In this document: piece after piece, positions 51,460 to 59,561 of the stretch
Numbering within the stretch: the first letter of the stretch is position 1
How the letters are laid out: each line of letters starts with the position of its first letter
Assembly (NCBI GenBank): GCA_028285495.1
Contig: JANQPB010000001.1
Coordinates: 1 to 64,000 of the forward strand
Length of the DNA stretch: 64,000 nt
Direction: 5' to 3'
From: Acidimicrobiales bacterium
GTDB taxonomy: Bacteria > Actinomycetota > Acidimicrobiia > Acidimicrobiales > SZUA-35
Program-made: the position numbers and the translations under genes
The notes under the pieces: generated by a model
The model's input: only the letters and a program-made list of their open reading frames with translations
Told to the model about the DNA's origin: nothing
The model's database searches: none

Positions 51460-53271
51460 CTACGAGTAGAGCGCCTCGATCTCGTCGGCGTAGCGGGCGT
51501 GGATGCCGCGCCGCTTGAGCTTCGAGGTCGGCGTCAGCAGATCGGTGTCGGGCAGCCACTCCTCGCCCAGCACCTTGATCTTCTTGACCCGCTCGGCGTT
51601 GTTGAAGCCGGCCATGACCTGGACCAGCTGGCCCTCGATCTCGGCGATCACGTCGGGGTGCTGCGCCAGTTCCTCGAGCGAGCCCTCGATCCCGTTGGTC
51701 GCGGCCCAGCCGGGGGCGACGTCCGGGTCGAGCACCACGAGGGCCGACACGAACGGCCTGGCGTCGCCGATGGCGATGGCCTGACCGACGAGCGGGATCA
51801 TCTTGAGCGCCGCTTCGAGGTTGGACGGCGACAGGTTCTTCCCGCCGGCGGTGATGATCAGCTCCTTCTTGCGGTCGACGATCTTGAGGTAGCCGTCGTC
51901 GTCGAACTCGCCGATGTCGCCGGAGCGGAACCAGCCCTCGTCGTCGAGGACCTCGGCCGTCTTCTCGGGCTGGTTGAGGTAGCCGCGGAACACGTTGCCG
52001 CCGCGGCACATGACCTCGCCGTCCTCGTCGAGCTTGACCTCGATGCCGGGGCAGGCGTGGCCGACGTAGCCGGGCTTGACCTTGTACGGGGCCCAGGTCA
52101 TCGGGCCGGAGGTCTCCGACAGGCCGTAGATCTCCGACAGCGGCACGCCGATGGTGCGGAACCAGGCCAGCATCTCGGCCGGGATCGGGGCGGCACCGGT
52201 GACGGCGGCCTCGAGCTGGTCGAGGCCGACGAGCTCCCGGATGGTCGAGAAGGCCACGGCGTCGAGGAAGTTGTAGGTCTCGATCTCCTCGTCGGTCGCC
52301 GTTCCCCAGGTCATCTTCTCGGCGATCGGGCCCGCGGCCTCGACGGCCTCACGGACCGCCTTCTCCTTCTCCGGGTCGAGTGAGAGCGCGGCCTGCACGC
52401 CGCCGTAGACCTTCTCCCACACCCGGGGCACGCCGAACATGATGTTGGGGTGCACCTCGCGGGCGTACTCGGCGATCTTCGTGGCGTCCGGGCAGCAGGT
52501 GACCTCGTAGCCGACCAGCAGCTGCTGGTAGTGGCTCATCATCCGCTCGGCGATGTGGGCCATCGGCAGGTAGCTGACGATGCGCTTGCCGGCGAAGGTC
52601 TCGAGGGCGAAGGCCCGCTTGAGGCACTCGACGGTCCACAGGACGTTGGCGTGGTCGATCATCACGCCCTTGGACGGGCCGGTGGTGCCCGAGGTGTAGA
52701 TGAGCGTGGCCAGGTCGTCCGGCTGGGCGGTCTGGGCGGCCGACTCGAGGTCGATCGGGTCGGAGGACAGCAGCTCGGCGTAGGTGAAGTCGGCCCCGGT
52801 GTCGTCGGCCTCGCGGATGATGCCGAGCTTGTCGAGGGTGCCGAGCGACTGGCGGACCTTGGCGAAGGCCTCGTAGAAGCCCCGGTCCTCGACGATCGCC
52901 AGCTTGGCCCCGGCGTCGTTGCACAGGTACTCGATCTGCTCGGGCGACGAGCTGTTGTAGATCGACACCGCGGTGGCCCCGAGGAACAGCGCCGCGGTGT
53001 CGAGCACGTGGAACTCGGGCATGTTGCGGATCATCAGCATCAGCCGATCGCCGCGGCCGAGGCCCTGGGCGGCCAGTCCGGTTGCAGCCCTGGCGACCGC
53101 GTCGGCGAACTGGGTGTACGTCATCTCGTGCCAGGCGTCGGCGTCGTCCTTCCACCGCAGCGCCACGAGATCGCCGTGGGCGGCCACGGTCTTGAGGAAC
53201 TGCTGAGGGATGTTCTCACCCTCGATGACCTGGTCCATGTCAGCCCGCTCGGCTGCAGCCGTGTTACTCAT
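51460..53271 (-). CDS. Long-chain acyl-CoA synthetase (FadD15-like)
   Basis: A 603-residue ANL ligase. The P-loop is LIYTSGTTGPSKGVM, then YLPMAHIAERMMSHYQ, typical of FadD15/FACL, EIYGLSETSGPMTW, WFRSGDIGEFDDDGYLKIVDRKKELIITAGGKN, and a C-terminal LKRRGIHARYADEIEALY. It activates fatty acids to acyl-CoA. A TAGCTT hexamer ends six bases before ATG 53271, indicating a leaderless start. It lies 67 bases upstream of the ThDP gene on the same strand. Confidence 0.93.
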   Translation of the reverse strand: MSNTAAAERADMDQVIEGENIPQQFLKTVAAHGDLVALRWKDDADAWHEMTYTQFADAVARAATGLAAQGLGRGDRLMLMIRNMPEFHVLDTAALFLGATAVSIYNSSSPEQIEYLCNDAGAKLAIVEDRGFYEAFAKVRQSLGTLDKLGIIREADDTGADFTYAELLSSDPIDLESAAQTAQPDDLATLIYTSGTTGPSKGVMIDHANVLWTVECLKRAFALETFAGKRIVSYLPMAHIAERMMSHYQQLLVGYEVTCCPDATKIAEYAREVHPNIMFGVPRVWEKVYGGVQAALSLDPEKEKAVREAVEAAGPIAEKMTWGTATDEEIETYNFLDAVAFSTIRELVGLDQLEAAVTGAAPIPAEMLAWFRTIGVPLSEIYGLSETSGPMTWAPYKVKPGYVGHACPGIEVKLDEDGEVMCRGGNVFRGYLNQPEKTAEVLDDEGWFRSGDIGEFDDDGYLKIVDRKKELIITAGGKNLSPSNLEAALKMIPLVGQAIAIGDARPFVSALVVLDPDVAPGWAATNGIEGSLEELAQHPDVIAEIEGQLVQVMAGFNNAERVKKIKVLGEEWLPDTDLLTPTSKLKRRGIHARYADEIEALYS

Positions 53272-53277
53272 GTCACC

Positions 53278-53283
53278 AAGCTA
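53278..53283 (-). promoter_or_regulatory. Likely -10 hexamer, leaderless start
   Basis: Minus-strand TAGCTT, six bases before ATG 53271 of the acyl-CoA synthetase. Confidence 0.55.
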
Positions 53284-53372
53284 CCCGCCGGTACGGAGCT
53301 TGGATAGATCCGGAGTCCGGCTTCTCGGGCCGGCCAGCGGCAGGGGGCGCCGAGTAGACTGGAGGCAGCGAG

Positions 53373-53807
53373 GTGAGCGCCATGTCCGACTTCGAACCGA
53401 CGACCGATCTCCCGGACCGGATCGACGACGATGACACCCCCGTCGCCTCGACCGCCCGCCAGCGAGACGAGCGGATCCAGCGTCGGCGCCACCAGATCCT
53501 GCTGGTCGCCCTGGCCGCGACCGCCGTGCTGTTCCTCGTCGCCGGGTTCTCACCCTGGCGTACCGGGATCGCGATCCTGGCCATGTACCTGCTGTTCCGG
53601 CTCGGGTTCGCCATCGTCGGCGCCTTCGCCCGGCCGGTCCCCGCTCCCCCGCCGCCAGGCGAGCTGCGCCGGGTCCGGTTGCTCTACCGCTGCGCCGAGT
53701 GCGGCACCGAGCTCCGGATGACGCTGGCCAATGACGAGGTGCCCGAGCCACCCCGCCATTGCACCGAGCCGATGGAGCTGACGGCAACCGCAGACGACGC
53801 GTTGTAG
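53373..53807 (+). CDS. Small membrane protein with zinc-ribbon-like tail
   Basis: A 144-residue protein. After an acidic and then basic N-terminus (RQRDERIQRRRHQ) there are two hydrophobic helices (about residues 43-60 and 64-82) and a Pro-rich turn. The C-terminal 40 residues hold YRCAECGTELRM and RHCTEPMEL, a short C-x2-C plus C arrangement like a degenerate zinc ribbon. GTG 53373 has GGAGG seven bases upstream; ATG 53382 is an alternative. It borders the DnaA-box region, and I know of no assigned function. Confidence 0.75.
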   Translation: MSAMSDFEPTTDLPDRIDDDDTPVASTARQRDERIQRRRHQILLVALAATAVLFLVAGFSPWRTGIAILAMYLLFRLGFAIVGAFARPVPAPPPPGELRRVRLLYRCAECGTELRMTLANDEVPEPPRHCTEPMELTATADDAL

Positions 53808-53855
53808 CCGCTCGGACCCAGCTGGGTGAGGTCTCGCGCGGACCCAACCACCCGT

Positions 53856-54049
53856 ATGTCCACAGACCTGTGGATAAGTCTGTGTCATGTCACCCGGACG
53901 CCATCCGCCCGTCACCCGCGAGCCGGCGGGCCCCAGGGTGATGGAGGTCGTTGTGCCCAGGGGTATCAACACGCTGTGGACAAAAAGTGTGGACAACCCC
54001 GGAAAGGCCCGCCTTTTCCCTGGTGGATGAGAACCCAAGCTTGTCCACA
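53856..54049. other. Cluster of five DnaA-box-like 9-mers
   Basis: In a 290-base non-coding gap: ATGTCCACA (53856-53864, one mismatch), TGTGGATAA (53869-53877), TGTGGACAA (53975-53983 and 53988-53996) and TTGTCCACA (54041-54049). Four match TTRTCCACA perfectly. The rest of the gap (53808-54097) has short A/T-rich runs but no gene. It may be an origin element, a DnaA-titration site or a DnaA-controlled promoter region for crgA. Confidence 0.7.
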
Positions 54050-54097
54050 GATGGTGAGGCAGCCGGCCGTGGCCCACCGATGCGGTCGTCCGGCGAT

Positions 54098-54388
54098 CTA
54101 GCGGTACTGGGTGGCGGCGATGATCCCGACCAGGACCAGGCCGAGACCGCCGAGCAGATACCAGTTGCTCGGCGTGCCGAGGATGTCCTCGGTGAGGTAG
54201 TTGAAGAGGATCACGCCGGCCCCGACGAGCAGGGAACCGAACATCACGATCGGCACGAGGGGCGACGAACCGGTGTCGACCTTCACGGGCGTCCGGCCGA
54301 CCCCGCTGGCCTCGTCGAGCTCGCTCGGCGTCGACACCGTTCCCTTCGGTGTCACCCGACCCGGCTTGTTCTTGTCTTGGCGAACCAC
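54098..54388 (-). CDS. crgA: Cell division protein CrgA
   Basis: A 96-residue membrane protein with the CrgA plan: a basic N-terminus (RQDKNKPGRVTPKG), VGRTPVKVDTGSSPLVPIVMFG leading into the first helix, and a second helix NWYLLGGLGLVLVGIIAATQYR, whose G-G--L-L-G pattern is typical. CrgA interacts with FtsZ, FtsQ and PBPs at the actinobacterial septum. GTG 54388 is chosen because TACACT ends six bases upstream and the length then matches the family. Confidence 0.88.
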   Translation of the reverse strand: MVRQDKNKPGRVTPKGTVSTPSELDEASGVGRTPVKVDTGSSPLVPIVMFGSLLVGAGVILFNYLTEDILGTPSNWYLLGGLGLVLVGIIAATQYR

Positions 54389-54394
54389 GAGGCC

Positions 54395-54400
54395 AGTGTA
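54395..54400 (-). promoter_or_regulatory. Likely -10 hexamer, leaderless crgA
   Basis: Minus-strand TACACT, six bases before GTG 54388. Confidence 0.6.
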
Positions 54401-54483
54401 CGACGACGTCGACGCATCCACCGACGGCCGCCGACCAACCGGCCGGCCGGCGCAATCGCCTGTCGCCGGAGGCGTGCGGGCCG

Positions 54484-54489
54484 TAGGCT
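54484..54489 (+). promoter_or_regulatory. Likely -10 hexamer, leaderless trpG/pabA
   Basis: TAGGCT ends six bases before GTG 54496. Confidence 0.6.
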
Positions 54490-54495
54490 CGATGT

Positions 54496-55086
54496 GTGCA
54501 GCCGCGGATCCTCGTCATCGACAACTTCGACTCGTTCGTCTACATCCTCGTCCAGTACCTCGGCGAACTCGGGGCCGAGCCGATCGTGATCCGCAACGAC
54601 GCCGCCACGGTCGACGAGCTCGATCGGCTCGATCCGGACGGGGTGCTCATCTCGCCAGGACCGGGCCGACCAGACCAGGCGGGGCTCTCCAACGACGCCA
54701 TCCGCCACTTCGCCGGACGCCGGCCGGTGCTCGGCGTCTGCCTCGGCCACCAGTGCATCGGCGAGCTGTACGGCGGGCGGGTCATCCGGGCCCCCGAGCT
54801 GATGCACGGCAAGACGTCGATCATCCGCCACACCGACGTCGGCGTCTTCCACGATCTCCCCCAACCGCTCGAGGCCACCCGCTACCACTCGCTCATCGTC
54901 GACCGGCCGTCGCTCCCCGACGAGCTGGAGATCACCGCCGAGACCGACCAGGGGCTGATCATGGGCCTGCGGCACCGCGAGCTCGGGGTGGAGGGCGTCC
55001 AGTTCCACCCCGAGTCGATCCTGTCGGTCGGCGGCAAGCAGCTCCTGACCAACTGGTTGACTCCCGTGGCCGAGGCGGTCGCCTGA
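54496..55086 (+). CDS. pabA: Anthranilate/aminodeoxychorismate synthase glutamine amidotransferase
   Basis: A 196-residue class I glutamine amidotransferase. [20 protein letters not shown] is the standard start, [13 protein letters not shown] the oxyanion region, [15 protein letters not shown] holds the nucleophilic Cys, and [10 protein letters not shown] supplies the catalytic His and Glu. It supplies ammonia to PabB or TrpE. In mycobacteria the gene at this position is called trpG/pabA and is amphibolic; which role dominates here cannot be told. Confidence 0.92.
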   Translation: MQPRILVIDNFDSFVYILVQYLGELGAEPIVIRNDAATVDELDRLDPDGVLISPGPGRPDQAGLSNDAIRHFAGRRPVLGVCLGHQCIGELYGGRVIRAPELMHGKTSIIRHTDVGVFHDLPQPLEATRYHSLIVDRPSLPDELEITAETDQGLIMGLRHRELGVEGVQFHPESILSVGGKQLLTNWLTPVAEAVA

Positions 55087-55112
55087 GCGCCTCGGCCGGA
55101 GAGGCGAGCACC

Positions 55113-55700
55113 GTGCGTGAGCCGGAGGTGTTCCACCTCCACCAGCGCAGCCTGCTCCGGATCTGGCTGGCCACCCAGGTGCTGTTCCAGCTCGCGTTCT
55201 ACCTCGCCTTCGGGGGCATGCTGCTGAGCGGCGAGGGCGGCTACATGCTCATCGGCCTGCTCGGCCTGCTCGGCGTGTTCGCGTTCTCGGTGCTGCGAAG
55301 TCACCTGCTCCTCCAGCCACCGCTCCGCATCGACCTCGACGAGCAGACGATCGAGGCCCGGTCGGGGTCACTGGCCCGATCCCGACTGCCGTTCGACGTG
55401 GCCGAGACGATGGAGCTGCGGACCGGCCTGCTCCACCAGCTGTACCTGAGCCCAACCGACGACGAGGGCGGCGGCCGGGCCAGGCGGCGCCGGTTCCGAC
55501 TGAACCTGACCCGAGGCGGGCGGCGGTCAGACGACCGGCTCCACCGCCTGGCCCACCTCCTGCCGGCCCCGCTCGGACAGCTGAGCGACGGGGTCTACTC
55601 GGCCGAACCGCCGACGTGGGGGGACGCGGCCCGGGTGGCCTGCTTCGTTGGCGTGCCGAAGGCCTGGATGGCGGAGCCGGTGGCCGTCGAGGCCGCCTGA
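55113..55700 (+). CDS. Membrane protein with PH-like tail, unknown
   Basis: A 195-residue protein. Two hydrophobic helices (LLRIWLATQVLFQLAFYLAF and MLIGLLGLLGVFAFSVL) are followed by a beta-rich cytosolic part starting LRIDLDEQTIEARSGSLARS, which looks like a bPH/YdbT-type domain. The C-terminus ends YSAEPPTWGDAARVACFVGV. The start at GTG 55113 is not certain; CGGAGAGG lies upstream. It occupies the slot next to pknB, convergent with it. I do not recognise a family. Confidence 0.65.
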   Translation: MREPEVFHLHQRSLLRIWLATQVLFQLAFYLAFGGMLLSGEGGYMLIGLLGLLGVFAFSVLRSHLLLQPPLRIDLDEQTIEARSGSLARSRLPFDVAETMELRTGLLHQLYLSPTDDEGGGRARRRRFRLNLTRGGRRSDDRLHRLAHLLPAPLGQLSDGVYSAEPPTWGDAARVACFVGVPKAWMAEPVAVEAA

Positions 55701-55764
55701 TCATCGACGACTCGCCCGAGGCGGGAGCCCCCGGGAGCGACGGGCCTGGGGAGCTGCGGCACCG

Positions 55765-55781
55765 GGCCGTCGGTGACGGCC
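55765..55781. terminator. 7-bp hairpin between convergent genes
   Basis: GGCCGTC and GACGGCC pair around GGT, between the stop of the membrane-protein gene and the stop of pknB. It is a modest stem without a U-tract. Confidence 0.35.
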
Positions 55782-55797
55782 GGACGGCGAGGCCGGC

Positions 55798-57978
55798 CTA
55801 CGGCTGGGTCGACGTGGTCGTCGTGCCCTCGACCGTCGTCGACGTCGACGTCGGCTGCGTTGTCGACGTCGTGGTCGTGGGCTCCTCCGGCTGCTCGACG
55901 CCGATGGCGACCATGATCGTGCTGCCCTGCTGGACCGTCGAGCCGGGACCGGGGTTGGTGTTGACCACCAGCCCGATCCGCTCGTCTCCGGGGGCGAGGG
56001 GCTGCTCGACGAACTGGACGACCAGCTGGAAGTCCTCGCCGGTGAGCTGGGCCTCGGCCGCCTCACGGGACAGCCCGACGACCGCCGGCACCTGGACCTG
56101 AGCCGGACCGGATGAGATGAACACGATGATGGTGGCGTCGATCGACTCTCGCTGCCCGGCCGGCGGCTCGGAGCGGATCACGCGTCCGACGTCGACGGTG
56201 CCGGAGCCCTCGGACTGGAACTCGACATCGCTGAAGTTCAGGCCGGTGAGCGTCGAGCTGGCGGTGGCCTGGTCCATGCCGGCCAACAGGGGGATCTCGA
56301 CCTGATCCGGTCCGGTCGACACGATCAACAGCACCTGCGTGCCCTTGTTGACCTCGGCGTTCTCGCCCGGCTCGGTGCGGATGACCTGGCCCTCCTCGAA
56401 GATCTCACTCGCCTCCCGCCGGATGTCGACGGTCAGGCCGAGCTCGACCAGCCGGTCGTTCGCCTCCTCCTCGGACAGGCCCTCGAGTCGGGGCACCCGC
56501 TCGGTCTCGGCCGCCTTCGACACGAAGATCGTGATCGTCGACCCCGGCTCGGCCTCGCTGCCGGCCCCCGGGTCCTGGGCGAAGACGATGTTCGGCTCGA
56601 CGTCGGGGTTCTCCTGCAGTTCGGCCACGACCTCGAAACCGGCGACCCGCAGATCGACCTCGGCGTCGGTCACCGTCTTGTCGATCACGTCGGGCACGGG
56701 GGTGGTCACCACCTCCGGCTCGGCCTCCTCGCCGTCGTCCGAGGCGCCGAACGTCGACGAGATGTAGAGGATGAGCACCACCAGGCCGGCCAGCAGCAGG
56801 GCCAGCATGATGACGAAGACGCCGGTGCGGTTCGGCGCCTCGTAGTACTCCTCGACCGGCTCCTCCTGGGAGACCGCGGCCGACGCGGGCACGGCCCGGG
56901 AGGTGTCGATCACGGCCCGGGAGCGACCGGTGTCGGGGCCCCGGGTCGGCATCGCCGCCGTCGACGGGCCGTTCGGCATCGCGATCGTGGAGTCGGGCGG
57001 GAGCTGGTTGACCTGGTCGATGGCCTGGTTGGCCATCATCGTCGGGGCGTCGCCGGTGACAGCGGCGGCGTGCGAGGTGCCGACGGCACCGGCCGCGGCC
57101 ACGCCGTTGGTCACGCCCTCGAGGGGCTGACCGGAGCGGAAGCGACGGAGGTCGGCCCGCAGCTCGTCGGCCGCCGGGTAGCGCTCGGCCGGGTCCTTGT
57201 GCAGGAGCTTGTCGACGACGGCATCGAGCGCCGGCGGGGCGGCCGGGTTGCGCTGCCGCACCCGGGGGGCGGTCTCCTGGACGTGCTTGAAGGCGATCGC
57301 AACCGGCGTGTGGCCGGTGAACGGCGGCTCGCCGGTGAGCATCTCGTAGAGGACAACGCCGAGCGAGTAGAGATCGGAGCGGGGATCGACCGGCTTGCCC
57401 TGGGCCTGCTCGGGCGAGAAGTAGCTGGCGGTGCCCATGACCGAGCCGGTCTGGGTCAGCTCGTCGTCGCCGCCGCCGAAGGCCCTGGCGATCCCGAAGT
57501 CGGCCACCTTCACCTGGCCGCTCTGGTTGATCATGATGTTGCCCGGCTTCACGTCGCGGTGGACGGTGCCGTTGCGATGGGCGAAGCCGAGGGCCGACGA
57601 GACCTCGATGGCCACATCGGCGGCGACGTCGGGCGAGAGCGTGCCCTGCCCGGCGATCAGCTCGGCCAGGGTCTGACCCTCGATGTACTCCATGACGATG
57701 AAGTACGTGTCCTCGTGCTCGCCCCAGTCGTAGACGGCGACGATGTTGGGGTGGTTGAGGTTGGCTGCGGCCTGGGCCTCCCGGCGGAAGCGGGCCACGA
57801 ACGACTCCTCGGCTGCGAACTGCGGGAACAGCACCTTCACCGCGACCGGGCGGTCGAGGAGCTGGTCCTTGGCCAGGAACACGTCGGCCATGCCACCCCG
57901 CGCGATGCGTCGGTGCAGCTCGTAGCGTCCGTTCAGGACGGGCCGTGCGGCAGGGGCGTCAGTCACAGTGTGGTTCAT
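55798..57978 (-). CDS. pknB: PASTA-domain Ser/Thr protein kinase PknB
   Basis: A 726-residue membrane kinase. Kinase motifs: IARGGMADVFLA, Lys48 in VAVKVLF, HRDVKPGN (140-147), DFG (160-162) and an activation loop with TQTGSVMGTASY. A membrane helix at 386-408 is followed by four PASTA repeats (about 430-690, for example VPRLEGLSEEEANDRL) and a Thr-rich tail. PASTA domains sense muropeptides or lipid II, and PknB phosphorylates cell-wall and division proteins including FHA partners. ATG 57978 is preferred to the upstream in-frame candidate at 58050. Confidence 0.96.
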   Translation of the reverse strand: MNHTVTDAPAARPVLNGRYELHRRIARGGMADVFLAKDQLLDRPVAVKVLFPQFAAEESFVARFRREAQAAANLNHPNIVAVYDWGEHEDTYFIVMEYIEGQTLAELIAGQGTLSPDVAADVAIEVSSALGFAHRNGTVHRDVKPGNIMINQSGQVKVADFGIARAFGGGDDELTQTGSVMGTASYFSPEQAQGKPVDPRSDLYSLGVVLYEMLTGEPPFTGHTPVAIAFKHVQETAPRVRQRNPAAPPALDAVVDKLLHKDPAERYPAADELRADLRRFRSGQPLEGVTNGVAAAGAVGTSHAAAVTGDAPTMMANQAIDQVNQLPPDSTIAMPNGPSTAAMPTRGPDTGRSRAVIDTSRAVPASAAVSQEEPVEEYYEAPNRTGVFVIMLALLLAGLVVLILYISSTFGASDDGEEAEPEVVTTPVPDVIDKTVTDAEVDLRVAGFEVVAELQENPDVEPNIVFAQDPGAGSEAEPGSTITIFVSKAAETERVPRLEGLSEEEANDRLVELGLTVDIRREASEIFEEGQVIRTEPGENAEVNKGTQVLLIVSTGPDQVEIPLLAGMDQATASSTLTGLNFSDVEFQSEGSGTVDVGRVIRSEPPAGQRESIDATIIVFISSGPAQVQVPAVVGLSREAAEAQLTGEDFQLVVQFVEQPLAPGDERIGLVVNTNPGPGSTVQQGSTIMVAIGVEQPEEPTTTTSTTQPTSTSTTVEGTTTTSTQP

Positions 57979-58052
57979 GCTACTCACGGGGCCCGCCCAA
58001 TCGGTGTTCAACCGTTGGTGGTGGGGGGTGCAGCGGGCGCCAGCAGACAACG

Positions 58053-59561
58053 CTACTGGAAAAAGCGCTCCAGGATGCTTCGGGCGATCGGGGCGGCGAC
58101 CCGACCACCGGTCTGCTCGCTCGACCCCTCCTGGCCCTCGACCAGCACGGCGACGGCGATCTCGGCCCGCTCACCCGGCCGGCCGGCGAAGCCGATGATC
58201 CAGGCGTGCGAGCGGGGAGGATCGGTGCCGAGCTGGGCGGTGCCCGTCTTGCCCCCGACCGTCAGGCCCCCGATGGCGAGGTTCTGGGCGGTGCCTCGCT
58301 CGACCACCTCGACCATGGCCCCGGTCAGCAGCTCGGCCGTGCCGGCCGACATGGCGGTCGTCCACGTGCCCTCGTCGAAGTCGCTGACCACCCGACCGGA
58401 CTCGGCGTCCTCGACGGCGGCCAGCACGTGGGGAATCGGCACCCGGCCCCCGTTGACCACGGCGGCGGCCACGAGCGCCATCTGCAGGGGCGAGGCCGAC
58501 ACGTCGTTCTGGCCGATCGCCGACTGGGCCAGCGCCGGCGTGTTCTCGAACACCCCGGCCGGGATCTCGGGCGTGCCCTCCGACACCAGCGCCCCGAAGT
58601 CGGACGGGAACCGGCTCGCCTCGGGCAGCGGTAGATCGATCGGCGGCGTCTGGTTGAAGCCGAAGCCCTCGGCGGTCTCGATCATGGCCGACGGCCCGAC
58701 GATCTCCGCCCCGAGCTCGGCGAAACCCGAGTTGCACGACACCACCAGCAGCTCGACCAGGTTCCCCCCGCAGCTGCTGCCCCCGAAGTTCGAGATCGGC
58801 CGCTCGGTCAGCGGGGGCAGATAGCTGTCGACCACGACGAACTCGGGGGCGATCATCGAGACGAGGTCGTCGTCGAGGCCGGCGGCGGCCGTCACCACCT
58901 TGAACGTCGAGCCGGGGAAGAAGATCTCCCGGTAGGTCCGCTCGAGCAGGGGGTTGTCCTCGGCGGTCGCCAGCTCGGTCCACGCCTCGTTGGCCAGCGA
59001 CCCGTCGTTGTCGGCGATCCGGTTCGGGTCGAACGTCGGGTTGCTGTACATGGCCAGGATCTCGCCGGTGGCCGGATCGAGGGCGACGACCGATCCCCGC
59101 TGCCCGGCGAGTCCGTCGCGGGCCAGGAGCTGCAGGTCGTGGCGGATGGTGAGACGGACGTTGCCGATCGGGTTGGTCCCGTCGAGCAGGTCGGTGAGAC
59201 CCGACAGCTCCTGGGTGGCGGTGCGACCGATCAGGGCGTCGTTGTACTCCCGCTCGACCCCCTGGGCCCCGAACGTGAACGACGTGTAGCCGGCGACGTG
59301 GGCATAGAGGTCGCCCTGGGGGTAGCGGCGCTGGGCGTCGAAGAACCCGCCCGGCGTCGGCTCGGAGACGGCGACCACCACGTCGTCCCGGGTGATGATC
59401 TGGCCACGGGGCCGGTTGAAGTCGCGCTGGATCGTGCGGGTGTTGGCCGGATTGTCGATCAGCCCCTGGGCCCCGTAGAACTGGATCCGGTTCAGCTGCA
59501 CGAACAGCGCGGTGAAGCAGACCAGCAGCACGATCACCACGTGCTTGATCGGTCGACTCAC
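58053..59561 (-). CDS. pbpA: Class B penicillin-binding protein PbpA
   Basis: A 502-residue transpeptidase. An N-terminal membrane anchor (VVIVLLVCFTALFVQLNRIQ) is followed by the dimerisation region RPRGQIITRDD and the transpeptidase domain with PGSTFK (Ser218), SCN (275-277) and GGKTGTAQ (Lys438). It cross-links peptidoglycan for septation or elongation with RodA. The GTG start overlaps the rodA stop by four bases (GTGA), which supports tight coupling. Confidence 0.96.
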   Translation of the reverse strand: MSRPIKHVVIVLLVCFTALFVQLNRIQFYGAQGLIDNPANTRTIQRDFNRPRGQIITRDDVVVAVSEPTPGGFFDAQRRYPQGDLYAHVAGYTSFTFGAQGVEREYNDALIGRTATQELSGLTDLLDGTNPIGNVRLTIRHDLQLLARDGLAGQRGSVVALDPATGEILAMYSNPTFDPNRIADNDGSLANEAWTELATAEDNPLLERTYREIFFPGSTFKVVTAAAGLDDDLVSMIAPEFVVVDSYLPPLTERPISNFGGSSCGGNLVELLVVSCNSGFAELGAEIVGPSAMIETAEGFGFNQTPPIDLPLPEASRFPSDFGALVSEGTPEIPAGVFENTPALAQSAIGQNDVSASPLQMALVAAAVVNGGRVPIPHVLAAVEDAESGRVVSDFDEGTWTTAMSAGTAELLTGAMVEVVERGTAQNLAIGGLTVGGKTGTAQLGTDPPRSHAWIIGFAGRPGERAEIAVAVLVEGQEGSSEQTGGRVAAPIARSILERFFQ

